DNA of 64,000 bases from Streptomyces sp. HM190. Its GTDB lineage: Bacteria > Actinomycetota > Actinomycetes > Streptomycetales > Streptomycetaceae. Both the position numbers and the translations under genes were made by a program. The notes below the pieces were generated by a model, which had not been told where the DNA came from, made no database searches, and was given only the letters and a program-made list of their open reading frames with translations. Every line of letters starts with the position of its first letter. Positions within the stretch are counted from its first letter, which is position 1. The stretch is from positions 5,952,001 to 6,016,000 of the forward strand of contig NZ_CP047318.1 of assembly GCF_009857135.1 (NCBI RefSeq), written 5' to 3'. Positions 34,129-46,617 of this stretch are shown here, piece by piece.

Positions 34129-34776
34129 ATGGCACGGCGATACGACACCAACGACGCGACCGACCGCGCCACCGGTCTGCGTGAGGCCGCATCCGCCGTC
34201 CGCCGGGGCGAGCTCGTGGTGCTGCCCACGGACACCGTCTACGGCATCGGCGCCGACGCCTTCACCTCGGAGGCCGTCGCCGACCTGCTGGAGGCCAAGG
34301 GCCGGGGCCGCAACATGCCCACCCCCGTCCTCATCGGCTCCCCGAACACCCTGCACGGCCTCGTCACCGACTTCTCCGAGATGGCCTGGGAGCTCGTCGA
34401 CGCCTTCTGGCCGGGCGCGCTCACCCTCGTCGCCAAGCACCAGCCGTCGCTCCAGTGGGACCTCGGCGACACCCGCGGCACGGTCGCCGTCCGGATGCCG
34501 CTGCACCCCGTCGCCATCGAGCTGCTCACCGAGGTCGGCCCCATGGCGGTCTCCTCGGCGAACCTGACCGGCCACCCGGCGCCGGAGAACTGCGACGCCG
34601 CCGAGGCGATGCTGGGCGACTCCGTCTCCGTCTACCTCGACGGCGGCCCCACCCCCGGGAACGTGCCGTCGTCCATCGTCGACGTCACGGGCAAGGTGCC
34701 GGTGCTGCTGCGGGCGGGTGCCCTGTCGGCGGAGGAGCTGCGCAAGGTCGTACCCGACCTCGAGGTGGCGAATTGA
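34129..34776 (+). CDS. L-threonylcarbamoyladenylate synthase (TsaC/YrdC type)
   Basis: This 215-residue YrdC/Sua5-fold protein shows VLPTDTVYGIGADAF (about 27-41), KGRGRNMPTPVLI, FWPGALTLV and AVSSANLTGHPAP. It makes the intermediate for t6A modification at position 37 of ANN-decoding tRNAs. ATG 34129 is chosen because GAGGAGG lies nine bases upstream. An earlier in-frame ATG at 34063 overlaps the prmC stop and lacks such a site. Confidence 0.92.
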   Translation: MARRYDTNDATDRATGLREAASAVRRGELVVLPTDTVYGIGADAFTSEAVADLLEAKGRGRNMPTPVLIGSPNTLHGLVTDFSEMAWELVDAFWPGALTLVAKHQPSLQWDLGDTRGTVAVRMPLHPVAIELLTEVGPMAVSSANLTGHPAPENCDAAEAMLGDSVSVYLDGGPTPGNVPSSIVDVTGKVPVLLRAGALSAEELRKVVPDLEVAN

Positions 34777-35444
34777 CGGCCCCTGACGCGGGGCGTGGCA
34801 TATGGGACGGGGAAGAGACGCGGACCTTCACGGGGCTGCCGCGTGACACCTTTCGCATCCTCCACGTCAGCACCGGCAACGTGTGCCGCTCGCCGATCAC
34901 CGAGCGGCTGACCCGCCATGCCCTGGCGGACCGGCTCGGGGACCCGCTGGGCGGCGGACTGGTCGTCGAGAGCGCCGGGACCTGGGGGCACGAGGGCGCG
35001 CCCATGGAGGCTAACGCGGAGGCCGTCCTCGCCGACTTCGGCGCGGACGCCTCCGGCTTCACCGGGCGGGAGCTGCTGGACGAGCACGTGATCATGGCCG
35101 ACCTCGTGCTGACCGCCACCCGCGACCACCGGGCCCAGGTCATCTCGATGGGCCACTCGGCGGGGCTGCGCACCTTCACCCTGAAGGAGTTCACCCGCCT
35201 CGTCCGGGCGATAGACCCGGCCACCCTGCCGCCGCTGGAGGAGGGCATGGTCGTACGGGCCCGTGCCCTGGTGCGTGCCGCCGCCGCGCTGCGCGGGTGG
35301 CTCCTCGCCCCCACGGCCGACGCGGACGAGGTCCACGACCCCTACGGCGCCCCGCTGCCGTTCTTCCGTTCCGTGGGCGACGAGATACACCAGGCGCTGG
35401 ATCCGGTGGTGACCGCGCTGACCGGGGTGCCCGCCCGGGCGTAG
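34773..35444 (+). CDS. low-molecular-weight phosphotyrosine phosphatase-like protein, nucleophile replaced
   Basis: This 223-residue protein has the LMW-PTP/arsenate-reductase fold. The P-loop reads HVSTGNVCRSP, so the nucleophilic Cys of C-x5-R is Ser (S33) while the Arg (R39) and second Cys (C38) remain. The late DPY motif is present (HDPYG). The protein is thus probably inactive as a Cys-dependent phosphatase and may bind phosphate or a partner. The TTG start overlaps the preceding stop (TTGA) with GAGGTGG upstream, which implies translational coupling. Confidence 0.82.
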   Translation: MTAPDAGRGIWDGEETRTFTGLPRDTFRILHVSTGNVCRSPITERLTRHALADRLGDPLGGGLVVESAGTWGHEGAPMEANAEAVLADFGADASGFTGRELLDEHVIMADLVLTATRDHRAQVISMGHSAGLRTFTLKEFTRLVRAIDPATLPPLEEGMVVRARALVRAAAALRGWLLAPTADADEVHDPYGAPLPFFRSVGDEIHQALDPVVTALTGVPARA

Positions 35445-35523
35445 GAAGCGGGACGACACCGGGCGTCCTGGGACACAGGGGCCTACATTGGTCGTACGTC
35501 ACCGTCGACGCCCGGAGCCCACC

Positions 35524-36762
35524 ATGTCGGTCACCCCTGTCCTCGAGGCCGATGCCCTGCGACGGCAGGACCCCGAACTGGCCGACATCCTCCTCGGCGA
35601 GCTGGACCGGCAGTCGACGACGCTGCAGCTCGTCGCCGCCGAGAACTTCACCTCGCCCGCGGTGCTGGCGGCCCTCGGATCGCCGCTGGCCAACAAGTAC
35701 GCGGAGGGCTATCCGGGCGCCCGCTACCACGGCGGCTGCGAGATCGTCGACGTCGCCGAGCGGCTCGCCGTGGAGCGGGCCAAGGCACTCTTCGGGGCCG
35801 AACACGCCAACGTCCAGTCCCACTCGGGCTCCTCGGCCGTCCTGGCCGCCTACGCGGCCCTGCTGCGCCCCGGTGACACCGTGCTGGCGATGGGCCTGCA
35901 CTTCGGCGGCCACCTCACCCACGGGTCGCCGGCGAACTTCTCCGGCCGCTGGTTCGACTTCGTCGGCTACGGCGTCGAGGCCGAGTCGGGGCTCATCGAC
36001 CGCGAGCAGGTGCGCACCCTCGCGCGTACGCGCCGCCCCAAGGCCATCGTGTGCGGTTCGATCTCCTACCCCCGCCATCTCGACTACGCGTTCTTCCGCG
36101 AGGTCGCCGACGAGGTCGGGGCCTTCCTGATCGCCGACGCCGCCCACCCCATCGGGCTGGTGGCCGGGGGAGCGGCGCCCAGTCCGGTGCCGTACGCGGA
36201 CATCGTCTGCGCGACCACGCACAAGGTGCTGCGCGGGCCGCGCGGCGGGATGCTGCTGTGCGGGAGCGAGCTGGCCGAGCGGGTGGACCGGGCGGTGTTC
36301 CCCTTCACCCAGGGAGGGGCGCAGATGCACTCCATCGCGGCGAAGGCCGTCGCGTTCGGGGAGGCGGCGACTCCGGCGTTCGCCGGGTACGCCCATCAGG
36401 TGGTCGCCAACGCCCGCGTCCTGGCCGAGGGGCTCGCCAGGGAGGGGCTCGTCGTCATCACCGGCGGCACCGACACCCATCTCCTCGTGGTCGACCCCGC
36501 GCCGTTCGGCCTCGACGGCCGTGCCGCCCGCGGCCGGCTCGCGGCGGCCGGGATCGTGCTGGACTGCTGTGCGCTGCCGCACGGCGACGCCCGTGGCCTG
36601 CGGCTCGGCACGGCGGCGCTCACCACCCAGGGCATGGGCGAGGCGGAGATGACGCATCTCGCCGGGCTCCTCGCACGGGTGCTCAGGGACGGCGGCGACG
36701 GCAGGCGGACGCGTGAAGAAGTACGGGACCTGGCCGGAAGATTTCCGCCGTATCCGCACTGA
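35524..36762 (+). CDS. glyA: serine hydroxymethyltransferase
   Basis: This 412-residue PLP enzyme exchanges serine and glycine while charging tetrahydrofolate. LQLVAAENFTSPAVLAALGS, YAEGYPGARYHGG and HSGSSAVLAAY are the family signatures, and the PLP Lys is in ATTHKVLRGPRGG (about 234). The Cys pair in VLDCCALPH is unusual but away from the active site. Streptomyces often have a second glyA, so this may not be the only copy. Confidence 0.93.
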   Translation: MSVTPVLEADALRRQDPELADILLGELDRQSTTLQLVAAENFTSPAVLAALGSPLANKYAEGYPGARYHGGCEIVDVAERLAVERAKALFGAEHANVQSHSGSSAVLAAYAALLRPGDTVLAMGLHFGGHLTHGSPANFSGRWFDFVGYGVEAESGLIDREQVRTLARTRRPKAIVCGSISYPRHLDYAFFREVADEVGAFLIADAAHPIGLVAGGAAPSPVPYADIVCATTHKVLRGPRGGMLLCGSELAERVDRAVFPFTQGGAQMHSIAAKAVAFGEAATPAFAGYAHQVVANARVLAEGLAREGLVVITGGTDTHLLVVDPAPFGLDGRAARGRLAAAGIVLDCCALPHGDARGLRLGTAALTTQGMGEAEMTHLAGLLARVLRDGGDGRRTREEVRDLAGRFPPYPH

Positions 36763-36891
36763 GGTGGGGTAGACGCACCCCTGCACACAGCATCACGTGC
36801 AACCATCGTCGCTACCCGGAAGTCCTCAACCATATGCGTGCATCGCTAGGGTGTGGGGCTGAGATGGCCAGCGAGACCTGTGGGGAAGCCC

Positions 36892-38187
36892 GTGCGTGAA
36901 TACCTCCTGACGCTCTGCATCACGGCCGCGGTGACGTACCTGCTGACAGGGCCGGTGCGGAAGTTCGCGATCGTGGCCGGAGCCATGCCGGAGATCCGTG
37001 CGCGCGACGTGCACCGTGAACCCACGCCGCGCCTCGGCGGCATCGCGATGTTCTTCGGGCTGTGCGCCGGTCTGCTGGTCGCCGACCACCTGACCAACCT
37101 CAGCGAGGTCTTCGCCGACTCCAACGAACCGCGCGCGCTGCTGTCCGGGGCGGCGCTGATCTGGCTGATCGGCGTGCTGGACGACAAGTTCGAGATCGAC
37201 GCGCTGATCAAGCTCGGCGGGCAGATGATCGCCGCGGGCGTGATGGTCATGCAGGGTCTGACGATTCTGTGGCTGCCCGTTCCGGGCGTCGGCATCGTCG
37301 CGCTGACCCAGTGGCAGGGCACCCTGCTGACCGTCGCCCTGGTCGTCATCACGATCAACGCGGTGAACTTCGTCGACGGGCTCGACGGTCTCGCGGCCGG
37401 CATGGTGTGCATCGCCTCGGCGGCGTTCTTCATGTACGCCTACCGCCTCTGGTACAGCTACGGCATCGAGGCCGCGGCCCCCGCCACCCTCTTCGCGGCC
37501 GTACTGATGGGCATGTGCCTGGGCTTCCTGCCGCACAACATGCACCCGGCGCGGATCTTCATGGGTGACTCCGGCTCGATGCTGATCGGTCTGGTGCTGG
37601 CCGCCGGCGCGATCTCCGTCACCGGGCAGGTCGACCCGGACGCCATGCAGCTGTTCGGCTCGGAACGCGACACCGTGTTCCAGATGGTGCCGGTCTACAT
37701 CCCGCTGCTGATGCCGCTGACCATCATCGCGATCCCGGCGGCCGATCTGATCCTCGCCATCGTGCGCCGCACCTGGCGCGGCCAGTCGCCGTTCGCCGCC
37801 GACCGGGGGCATCTGCACCACCGGCTGCTGGAGATCGGCCACTCGCACAGCCGGGCGGTGCTGATCATGTACTTCTGGTCCGCGGTCATCGCCTTCGGCG
37901 CCCTCGCCTACACGGTGAACGCGGCGTCCATGTGGATCGTCCTCGGCATCGCCGCCCTCAGCGGCGTCGGCCTCTTCCTGCTGCTGCTGCCCCGCTTCAC
38001 CCCGCGCGCGCCCCGCTGGGCCGAGGCGTTCGTACCGCCGCGCTACCGCCGCCGTCGCCCCACCGCGCAGCCCACCGCGGAACCGCCGGCCGCGCTCGCC
38101 GACTGGACGCCGTCCCTCAACGGTGCGACGGCGATCGGCGGGCGCACGGAGCAGGAGGAGCCGAGCCCCGCGGGGGCGCGGCGCTGA
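36892..38187 (+). CDS. polyprenyl-phosphate sugar-1-phosphate transferase (WecA/TagO/MraY family)
   Basis: This 431-residue integral membrane protein has about eleven hydrophobic spans. The catalytic motifs are LIGVLDDKFEID (Asp-Asp), NFVDGLDGLAAG, RIFMGDSGS and RGHLHHRLLEIGHSHS (HxHH loop), which fit the GlcNAc-1-P/WecA branch better than MraY. It places a sugar phosphate on undecaprenyl phosphate to start teichoic acid or other wall polymer synthesis. The start is GTG 36892 with GGGGAAG upstream. It precedes the atp operon. Confidence 0.92.
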   Translation: MREYLLTLCITAAVTYLLTGPVRKFAIVAGAMPEIRARDVHREPTPRLGGIAMFFGLCAGLLVADHLTNLSEVFADSNEPRALLSGAALIWLIGVLDDKFEIDALIKLGGQMIAAGVMVMQGLTILWLPVPGVGIVALTQWQGTLLTVALVVITINAVNFVDGLDGLAAGMVCIASAAFFMYAYRLWYSYGIEAAAPATLFAAVLMGMCLGFLPHNMHPARIFMGDSGSMLIGLVLAAGAISVTGQVDPDAMQLFGSERDTVFQMVPVYIPLLMPLTIIAIPAADLILAIVRRTWRGQSPFAADRGHLHHRLLEIGHSHSRAVLIMYFWSAVIAFGALAYTVNAASMWIVLGIAALSGVGLFLLLLPRFTPRAPRWAEAFVPPRYRRRRPTAQPTAEPPAALADWTPSLNGATAIGGRTEQEEPSPAGARR

Positions 38188-38369
38188 CGGCTCGGCGTCT
38201 CATCCGTGCGTCGCCCTGAAGGGCAGGGTCCTCAAGTGCACGTCACCTAAGGACAATTGAGCGCTCCCCGGTCCCCTGGAAAGGTCGTGGCCGACAGCGG
38301 GGGACGACCGCCGGAGACATGGCCGTGCGGGCCCGAAGCCCCCGTGAACCAACCACTCATGGGGGACAC

Positions 38370-38780
38370 ATGCGCAAGTCCATCGCGACCACCCTCGTCG
38401 TCATGGCGCTCGGCGGTTCGCTCGGCCTCACGGCCACGCAGGCGTCGGCCGCTCCCGCCACCAAGGTGCTTCCGTTCAACTTCAACACCAACGAGGCGCA
38501 GAAGGTCGAGGACGACGCCAAGTTCAAGACCACCGCGGCCGGCAAGGTCCAGTTCACGATCACGAAGAAGACCTACGACCACGGCATCGGCATTCGCCTC
38601 ATCACCTGCGGCAAGGACTGGAAGTCGCTGACGGGCTGGAAGGAGTTCAAGAAGAAGAAGGGCGACTACTACACCTTCGACAAGAGCCTGAAGAAGAACC
38701 AGTGCTTCAAGATCCAGGCGGGCCGCAGCTGGGCCGGCTACATCGACGGCAAGCTCAAGGGCAAGATCAAGAAGGCCTGA
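38370..38780 (+). CDS. small secreted protein of unknown function
   Basis: This protein has 136 residues with a clear signal peptide (KSIATTLVVMALGGSLGLTATQASA, cleavage near residue 27). The mature part is Lys-rich (KKKKGDYY, KKNQC, KLKGKIKK) with two cysteines (ITCGKD and NQCFKI) that could form a disulfide bond. No domain is recognised. GGGGGA precedes the ATG at 38370. It stands alone between the wecA-like gene and a strong terminator. Confidence 0.8.
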   Translation: MRKSIATTLVVMALGGSLGLTATQASAAPATKVLPFNFNTNEAQKVEDDAKFKTTAAGKVQFTITKKTYDHGIGIRLITCGKDWKSLTGWKEFKKKKGDYYTFDKSLKKNQCFKIQAGRSWAGYIDGKLKGKIKKA

Positions 38781-38807
38781 CCAGGCCCCTTTGGGGAGTG
38801 AGCCCTG

Positions 38808-38849
38808 ACGGCCGGGGGACGTGTGGCACCGCACACGTCCCCCGGCCGT
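38808..38849 (+). terminator. intrinsic terminator after the secreted-protein gene
   Basis: A perfect 18-bp stem (38808-38825 with 38832-38849) with a six-base loop, ending ACGGCCGGGGG/CCCCCGGCCGT. Confidence 0.85.
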
Positions 38850-39191
38850 CCGTCGTACGGGGAGCGACTCCGTTCACCGCTGACGCCAAGGTAAGAATCT
38901 GACTAAGCCTTTGCCGATGGCATGCAAGAAACTGGGAGGGCAAACCATCCTTATACCAGACAAGTCGGCACTGTTTCCGCACGGACGGGCGCGTTCACTC
39001 TCATGTGTGACACCGCGCACGCCATTCAGGTAAAGACCTCATCAAATAGTTTGTGATACGGTTCACGAGAACCCCGGATGGAGCCGATGGGTCGCAGTGC
39101 GACGGCCCACCGGCGTGAGAATTCCGCTCGCCCCCGGGGACTACGCTCGTCCATGACGACACCTGCCCCCTTAGTAAGCGGAGTTGCCGCC
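38850..39191 (+). promoter_or_regulatory. promoter region of the ATP synthase operon
   Basis: About 340 bases between a terminator and atpI, locally AT-richer than the surroundings (for example ATCAAATAGTTTGTGATACG at 39040-39059). The atp promoter should lie here. I cannot assign a unique -35/-10 pair. Confidence 0.45.
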
Positions 39192-39629
39192 ATGCCGTCC
39201 AATGACGCCCGGATCCTCCTTCAGGCTGCCGTACCCACGGCTGCCGCCGGCGTGATCGCCGCCGTCATCAGCGGTCCGGTCGTCGGGAGCAAGGGGGCGA
39301 TCGGCGCCATCGTCGCCGCGGTGATCACGATCCTCTTCATGGGAATCGGGCTCTACGTTCTGCAGCGCACCGCCAAATCGCTTCCTCACCTGTTCCAGGC
39401 GATGGGCCTGATGCTCTACGCGGCGCAGATTCTGCTGCTGTTCATCTTCCTGGCCGCGTTCAAGAACACCACGCTCTTCCACCCCCGCGCCTTCGCGTTC
39501 ACGCTGGTCGGCACCACCCTCGTGTGGATCGTCGCTCAGACTCGTGCACACATGAAGGCCAAGATCCTCTACGTCGAACCCGACTCCTCGACCGGCGCGA
39601 AGGCCGAAAAGTCGGGGCATTCGTCGTGA
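39192..39629 (+). CDS. atpI: ATP synthase protein I
   Basis: This 145-residue protein has four hydrophobic segments (PTAAAGVIAAVISGPVV, GAIVAAVITILFMGIGLYVL, LFQAMGLMLYAAQILLLFIF, AFTLVGTTLVWIVAQ). It is the usual first gene of the operon and helps assemble the c-ring. ATG 39192 has CGGAG nearby. The ATG at 39153 is an alternative. Confidence 0.85.
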   Translation: MPSNDARILLQAAVPTAAAGVIAAVISGPVVGSKGAIGAIVAAVITILFMGIGLYVLQRTAKSLPHLFQAMGLMLYAAQILLLFIFLAAFKNTTLFHPRAFAFTLVGTTLVWIVAQTRAHMKAKILYVEPDSSTGAKAEKSGHSS

Positions 39630-39854
39630 GGGGTAGGGCCGGGATAAGTGACCGTAGGAGATCCTGCTATCGTCCGGTGCCAACTGCGGCATCGCGGGCG
39701 CGGGCGATCGAGCTGACGCCTGGCCTGGTGCGAGGCTCGATGCCCCACAGCCGCCCCCACATCCGTAACACCAGTCCAGTGCCGACCCGCGGCTGCGCGC
39801 CGCGCCGACACAACGAGGTTGCCGTACCCATGCGCCACGCTGAAGGAGCCCGCG

Positions 39855-40676
39855 GTGAGTGCTGACCCGACGCAGGTGCTCGCCTTCGAGACCGACTGCC
39901 ACATCTTCGACGGCTGTGGCTTCCCGGCTCCCGGCCTGCACTCGTTCCTGTTTGAGCCGATCATCGGGCACCAGGACGACGCGATCTACTTCAACAAGAC
40001 GATGCTGCTGGCGCTGCTCGGCTCGATCGTCGTCGTCGGCTTCTTCTGGGCAGCCTTCCGTAAGCCGAAGGTTGTCCCGGGCAAGCTGCAGATGGTCGCC
40101 GAAGCCGGCTACGACTTCATTCGTCGCGGGATCGTGTACGAGACGATCGGAAAGAGGGAGGGCGAGAAGTACGTTCCACTGATCGTCTCCCTCTTCTTCT
40201 TCATCTGGATGATGAACCTCTGGTCGATCATCCCGGTCGCCCAGTTCCCGGTCACCGCGATCATCGCCTACCCGGCGGTGCTCGCAGCGATCGTCTACAT
40301 CCTGTGGGTCTCCCTGACCTTCAAGCGGCACGGCTTCGTCGGAGCGTTCAAGAACTTCACGGGCTACAACAAGGAACTCGGCCCGGTGCTTCCGCTGGCC
40401 ATGCTCATCGAGTTCTTCTCGAACCTGCTGGTCCGGCCCTTCACCCACGCGGTGCGACTCTTCGCGAACATGTTCGCCGGCCACACCCTGCTCCTCCTCT
40501 TCACGATTGCCAGCTGGTACCTGCTCAACGGCATCGGGATCGCCTACGCGGGTGTCTCCTTCATCATGGTCATCGTGATGACGGCCTTCGAGCTCTTCGT
40601 CCAGGCCCTTCAGGCGTACGTTTTCGTGCTCCTGACTTGCACCTTCATTCAGGGCGCCCTCGCCGAGCACCACTGA
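39855..40676 (+). CDS. atpB: F1Fo ATP synthase subunit a
   Basis: This 273-residue subunit has five to six transmembrane helices. FSNLLVRPFTHAVRLFANMFAGH carries the essential Arg of the proton channel. The start is GTG 39855, since AAGGAG lies eight bases upstream and the N-terminus SADPTQVLAFETDCHIF is family-like. Confidence 0.95.
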   Translation: MSADPTQVLAFETDCHIFDGCGFPAPGLHSFLFEPIIGHQDDAIYFNKTMLLALLGSIVVVGFFWAAFRKPKVVPGKLQMVAEAGYDFIRRGIVYETIGKREGEKYVPLIVSLFFFIWMMNLWSIIPVAQFPVTAIIAYPAVLAAIVYILWVSLTFKRHGFVGAFKNFTGYNKELGPVLPLAMLIEFFSNLLVRPFTHAVRLFANMFAGHTLLLLFTIASWYLLNGIGIAYAGVSFIMVIVMTAFELFVQALQAYVFVLLTCTFIQGALAEHH

Positions 40677-40994
<318 letters not shown>

Positions 40995-41035
40995 TCTCTT
41001 CAGGCTGACGACCAAACCAGACGAAAGGCAACGAC

Positions 41036-41584
41036 ATGAGCCAGCTGCTCATCCTGGCGGCCGAGGGGGAAGCAGAGAACCCTCTCATTCCGCCGATCCC
41101 TGAGCTCGTCATCGGCTTGCTCGCCTTCGTCATCGTCTTCGGCTTCCTCGCCAAGAAGCTTCTCCCGAACATCAACAAGGTTCTGGAAGAGCGCCGCGAG
41201 GCCATCGAGGGCGGTATCGAGAAGGCTGAGGCCGCGCAGACCGAGGCCCAGAGCGTGCTCGAGCAGTACAAGGCTCAGCTCGCCGAGGCCCGGCACGAGG
41301 CCGCGCGACTGCGCCAGGAGGCGCAGGAGCAGGGCGCCGCGCTCATCGCCGAGATGCGCGCCGAGGGCCAGCGGCAGCGTGAGGAGATCGTCGCCGCCGG
41401 TCACGCCCAGATCGAGGCCGACCGCAAGGCCGCCGCTTCCGCGCTGCGCCAGGACGTCGGCAAGCTCGCCACCGACCTGGCCGGCAAGCTCGTCGGTGAG
41501 TCCCTGGAGGACCACGCCCGGCAGAGCCGCGTGATCGACCGCTTCCTCGACGACCTCGAGGAGAAGGCCGAGGCGACGCGATGA
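41036..41584 (+). CDS. atpF: F1Fo ATP synthase subunit b
   Basis: This 182-residue protein has one N-terminal membrane helix (LVIGLLAFVIVFGFLAKKLLP) and a long Ala/Glu/Gln-rich coiled coil that forms the peripheral stalk. Its TGA overlaps the atpH ATG (ATGA). Confidence 0.95.
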   Translation: MSQLLILAAEGEAENPLIPPIPELVIGLLAFVIVFGFLAKKLLPNINKVLEERREAIEGGIEKAEAAQTEAQSVLEQYKAQLAEARHEAARLRQEAQEQGAALIAEMRAEGQRQREEIVAAGHAQIEADRKAAASALRQDVGKLATDLAGKLVGESLEDHARQSRVIDRFLDDLEEKAEATR

Positions 41585-42396
41585 ACGGAGCGAGCCGCGA
41601 GGCCCTGGCAGCCGCACGTGAGCGTCTCGACGCGCTGACGGACTCCACGTCCGTGGACGCGACCGCGCTCGCCGACGAGCTGGCCGCCGTCACCGCGCTG
41701 CTCGACCGCGAGGTGTCGCTGCGTCGGGTCCTCACCGACCCGGCGCAGGCCGGCGAGGCCAAGGCCGGCCTGGCCGGGCGCATCCTCGGCGGCCAGGTCA
41801 GCGGGACCACCGCCGACCTGGTTGCGGGTCTGGTGCGTTCCCGCTGGTCGCAGTCGCGCGACCTGGTGGACGCGCTGGAGGAGCTGGCCGCCCTGGCCGA
41901 CCTCACCGCCGCGCAGAAGTCGGGCACGCTCGACGACGTCGAGGACGAGCTGTTCCGGTTCGGCCGGATCGTCTCCTCCAACACCGGGCTGCGGTCCGCG
42001 CTGACCGACCGCGCCGCGGGCGCGTCGGCCAAGAGCGAACTGCTCCGCAGCCTGCTCGGCGGCCGCGCCAAGGTCACCACCGAGCGTCTGGTGACGCGTC
42101 TGGTGATCGCGCCGCGGGGACGTAGCCTGGAAGCGGGACTCGAGTCCCTGTCCAAGCTCGCCGCCGAGCGCCGGAACCGCATGGTCGCCGTCGTCACCTC
42201 GGCGGTCCCGCTGAGCGACCCCCAGAAGCAGCGTCTCGGCGCCGCCCTGGCGAAGCTCTACGGCCGTCCGATGCACCTCAACCTCGATGTGGACCCCGGT
42301 GTCCTCGGCGGGATCCGGGTGCAGGTCGGAGACGAGGTCATCAACGGTTCGATCGCGGACCGACTCGAGGACGCCGGCCGCCGCCTGGCGAGCTGA
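41581..42396 (+). CDS. atpH: F1Fo ATP synthase subunit delta
   Basis: This 271-residue protein is longer than the enterobacterial delta (about 177), as usual in actinobacteria. The C-terminal domain shows [14 protein letters not shown] and [17 protein letters not shown], the conserved OSCP/delta signature. It is translationally coupled to atpF. Confidence 0.94.
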   Translation: MNGASREALAAARERLDALTDSTSVDATALADELAAVTALLDREVSLRRVLTDPAQAGEAKAGLAGRILGGQVSGTTADLVAGLVRSRWSQSRDLVDALEELAALADLTAAQKSGTLDDVEDELFRFGRIVSSNTGLRSALTDRAAGASAKSELLRSLLGGRAKVTTERLVTRLVIAPRGRSLEAGLESLSKLAAERRNRMVAVVTSAVPLSDPQKQRLGAALAKLYGRPMHLNLDVDPGVLGGIRVQVGDEVINGSIADRLEDAGRRLAS

Positions 42397-42515
42397 GCAA
42401 CTTCACACGCAGTACGTACCTACGGCCCGGTTGGGCCGTGCAGAGGATTCCTGGGGGTCGCCCCCAGACCCCCAAGTTGAAACTTCGGGCCCAACAAGGA
42501 GAGCAGGGAACCCAG

Positions 42516-44114
42516 ATGGCGGAGCTCACGATCCGGCCGGAGGAGATCCGGGACGCGCTGGAGAACTTCGTCCAGTCGTACAAGCCGGACGCGGCCTCGC
42601 GCGAGGAGGTCGGTACGGTCACCCTTGCCGGCGACGGCATCGCGAAGGTCGAGGGTCTTCCCTCGGCCATGGCCAACGAACTGCTGAGGTTCGAGGACGG
42701 CACCCTCGGCCTGGCGCTGAACCTGGAAGAGCGCGAGATCGGCGCCATCGTCCTCGGTGAGTTCAGCGGTATCGAGGAGGGTCAGCCGGTCACCCGTACC
42801 GGCGAGGTCCTGTCGGTCGCCGTGGGCGAGGGCTACCTCGGCCGCGTCGTCGACCCGCTCGGCAACCCGATCGACGGCCTCGGCGAGATCGAGACGTCCG
42901 GCCGCCGCGCCCTCGAGCTGCAGGCCCCCACGGTCATGCAGCGCAAGTCGGTGCACGAGCCGATGGAGACGGGCTACAAGGCCGTCGACGCGATGACCCC
43001 GATCGGCCGCGGTCAGCGTCAGCTGATCATCGGTGACCGCCAGACCGGCAAGACCGCCCTGGCCGTCGACACGATCATCAACCAGCGCGACAACTGGCGC
43101 TCGGGCGACGTGAACAAGCAGGTCCGCTGCATCTACGTCGCCATCGGCCAGAAGGGCTCGACCATCGCGTCGGTCCGTCGCGCGCTGGAGGAGAACGGCG
43201 CGCTCGAGTACACGACCATCGTCGCCGCCCCGGCGTCCGACCCGGCCGGCTTCAAGTACCTGGCGCCGTACACCGGTTCGGCCATCGGTCAGCAGTGGAT
43301 GTACGAGGGCAAGCACGTCCTCATCATCTTCGACGACCTCTCGAAGCAGGCCGACGCCTACCGTGCCGTGTCGCTGCTGCTGCGCCGTCCGCCGGGCCGC
43401 GAGGCCTACCCGGGTGACGTCTTCTACCTGCACTCCCGTCTGCTGGAGCGCTGCGCGAAGCTCTCCGACGACATGGGCAAGGGCTCGATGACCGGTCTGC
43501 CGATCGTCGAGACCAAGGCCAACGACGTCTCGGCGTTCATCCCGACCAACGTCATCTCCATCACCGACGGCCAGTGCTTCCTGGAGTCGGACCTCTTCAA
43601 CGCCGGTCAGCGTCCCGCGCTGAACGTCGGTATCTCCGTCTCCCGCGTCGGTGGTTCCGCCCAGCACAAGGCGATGAAGCAGGTCTCCGGCCGTCTTCGC
43701 GTGGACCTCGCCCAGTTCCGTGAGCTGGAGGCGTTCGCCGCCTTCGGTTCCGACCTGGACGCCGCGTCGAAGGCCCAGCTGGAGCGTGGCCAGCGCATGG
43801 TCGAGCTGCTGAAGCAGGCCCAGTACGAGCCGATGTCCACCGAGGACCAGGTCGTCTCCGTGTGGGCCGGCACCACCGGCAAGATGGACGACGTCCCGGT
43901 CGCCGACATCCGCCGCTTCGAGAAGGAGCTGCTGGAGTACCTGCACCGCAAGGAGCAGGGCCTCATGACCTCCATCAAGGAGGGCGGCAAGCTCTCGGAC
44001 GACACGCTGACCGCTGTCGCCGACGCGATCGCCGACTTCAAGAAGCAGTTCGAGACCTCGGACGGCAAGCTGCTCGGCGAGGACGCTCCGGCGGCCGTCA
44101 ACGTCTCCAAGTGA
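42516..44114 (+). CDS. atpA: F1Fo ATP synthase subunit alpha
   Basis: This 532-residue protein has the P-loop GDRQTGKT (about 170-177) and the alpha/beta signature in the [17 protein letters not shown] region. AAGGAGAG lies upstream of ATG 42516. The 119-base gap after atpH contains a small GGGGGTC/GACCCCC hairpin, which may tune relative expression. Confidence 0.96.
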   Translation: MAELTIRPEEIRDALENFVQSYKPDAASREEVGTVTLAGDGIAKVEGLPSAMANELLRFEDGTLGLALNLEEREIGAIVLGEFSGIEEGQPVTRTGEVLSVAVGEGYLGRVVDPLGNPIDGLGEIETSGRRALELQAPTVMQRKSVHEPMETGYKAVDAMTPIGRGQRQLIIGDRQTGKTALAVDTIINQRDNWRSGDVNKQVRCIYVAIGQKGSTIASVRRALEENGALEYTTIVAAPASDPAGFKYLAPYTGSAIGQQWMYEGKHVLIIFDDLSKQADAYRAVSLLLRRPPGREAYPGDVFYLHSRLLERCAKLSDDMGKGSMTGLPIVETKANDVSAFIPTNVISITDGQCFLESDLFNAGQRPALNVGISVSRVGGSAQHKAMKQVSGRLRVDLAQFRELEAFAAFGSDLDAASKAQLERGQRMVELLKQAQYEPMSTEDQVVSVWAGTTGKMDDVPVADIRRFEKELLEYLHRKEQGLMTSIKEGGKLSDDTLTAVADAIADFKKQFETSDGKLLGEDAPAAVNVSK

Positions 44115-44135
44115 CGTAAGGAAGGGACCTGACTC

Positions 44136-46486
<2,351 letters not shown>

Positions 46487-46617
46487 CGCCCGGCAACTCG
46501 TGAACAGTGGGGGGCGAGACCACACCTCTAGGGGTGCGTCCCGCCCCTCTCTGTACTCCCTCTAGAATTGAACCCAACACCCGGCGGAACCGCCGGGTGG
46601 TGACCCGAGGAGCCACC

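Noticed and set aside
42440-42480. terminator between atpH and atpA
   Set aside because: The GGGGGTC/GACCCCC hairpin is small and lies within an operon whose subunits must all be made, so it is at most a modulator.
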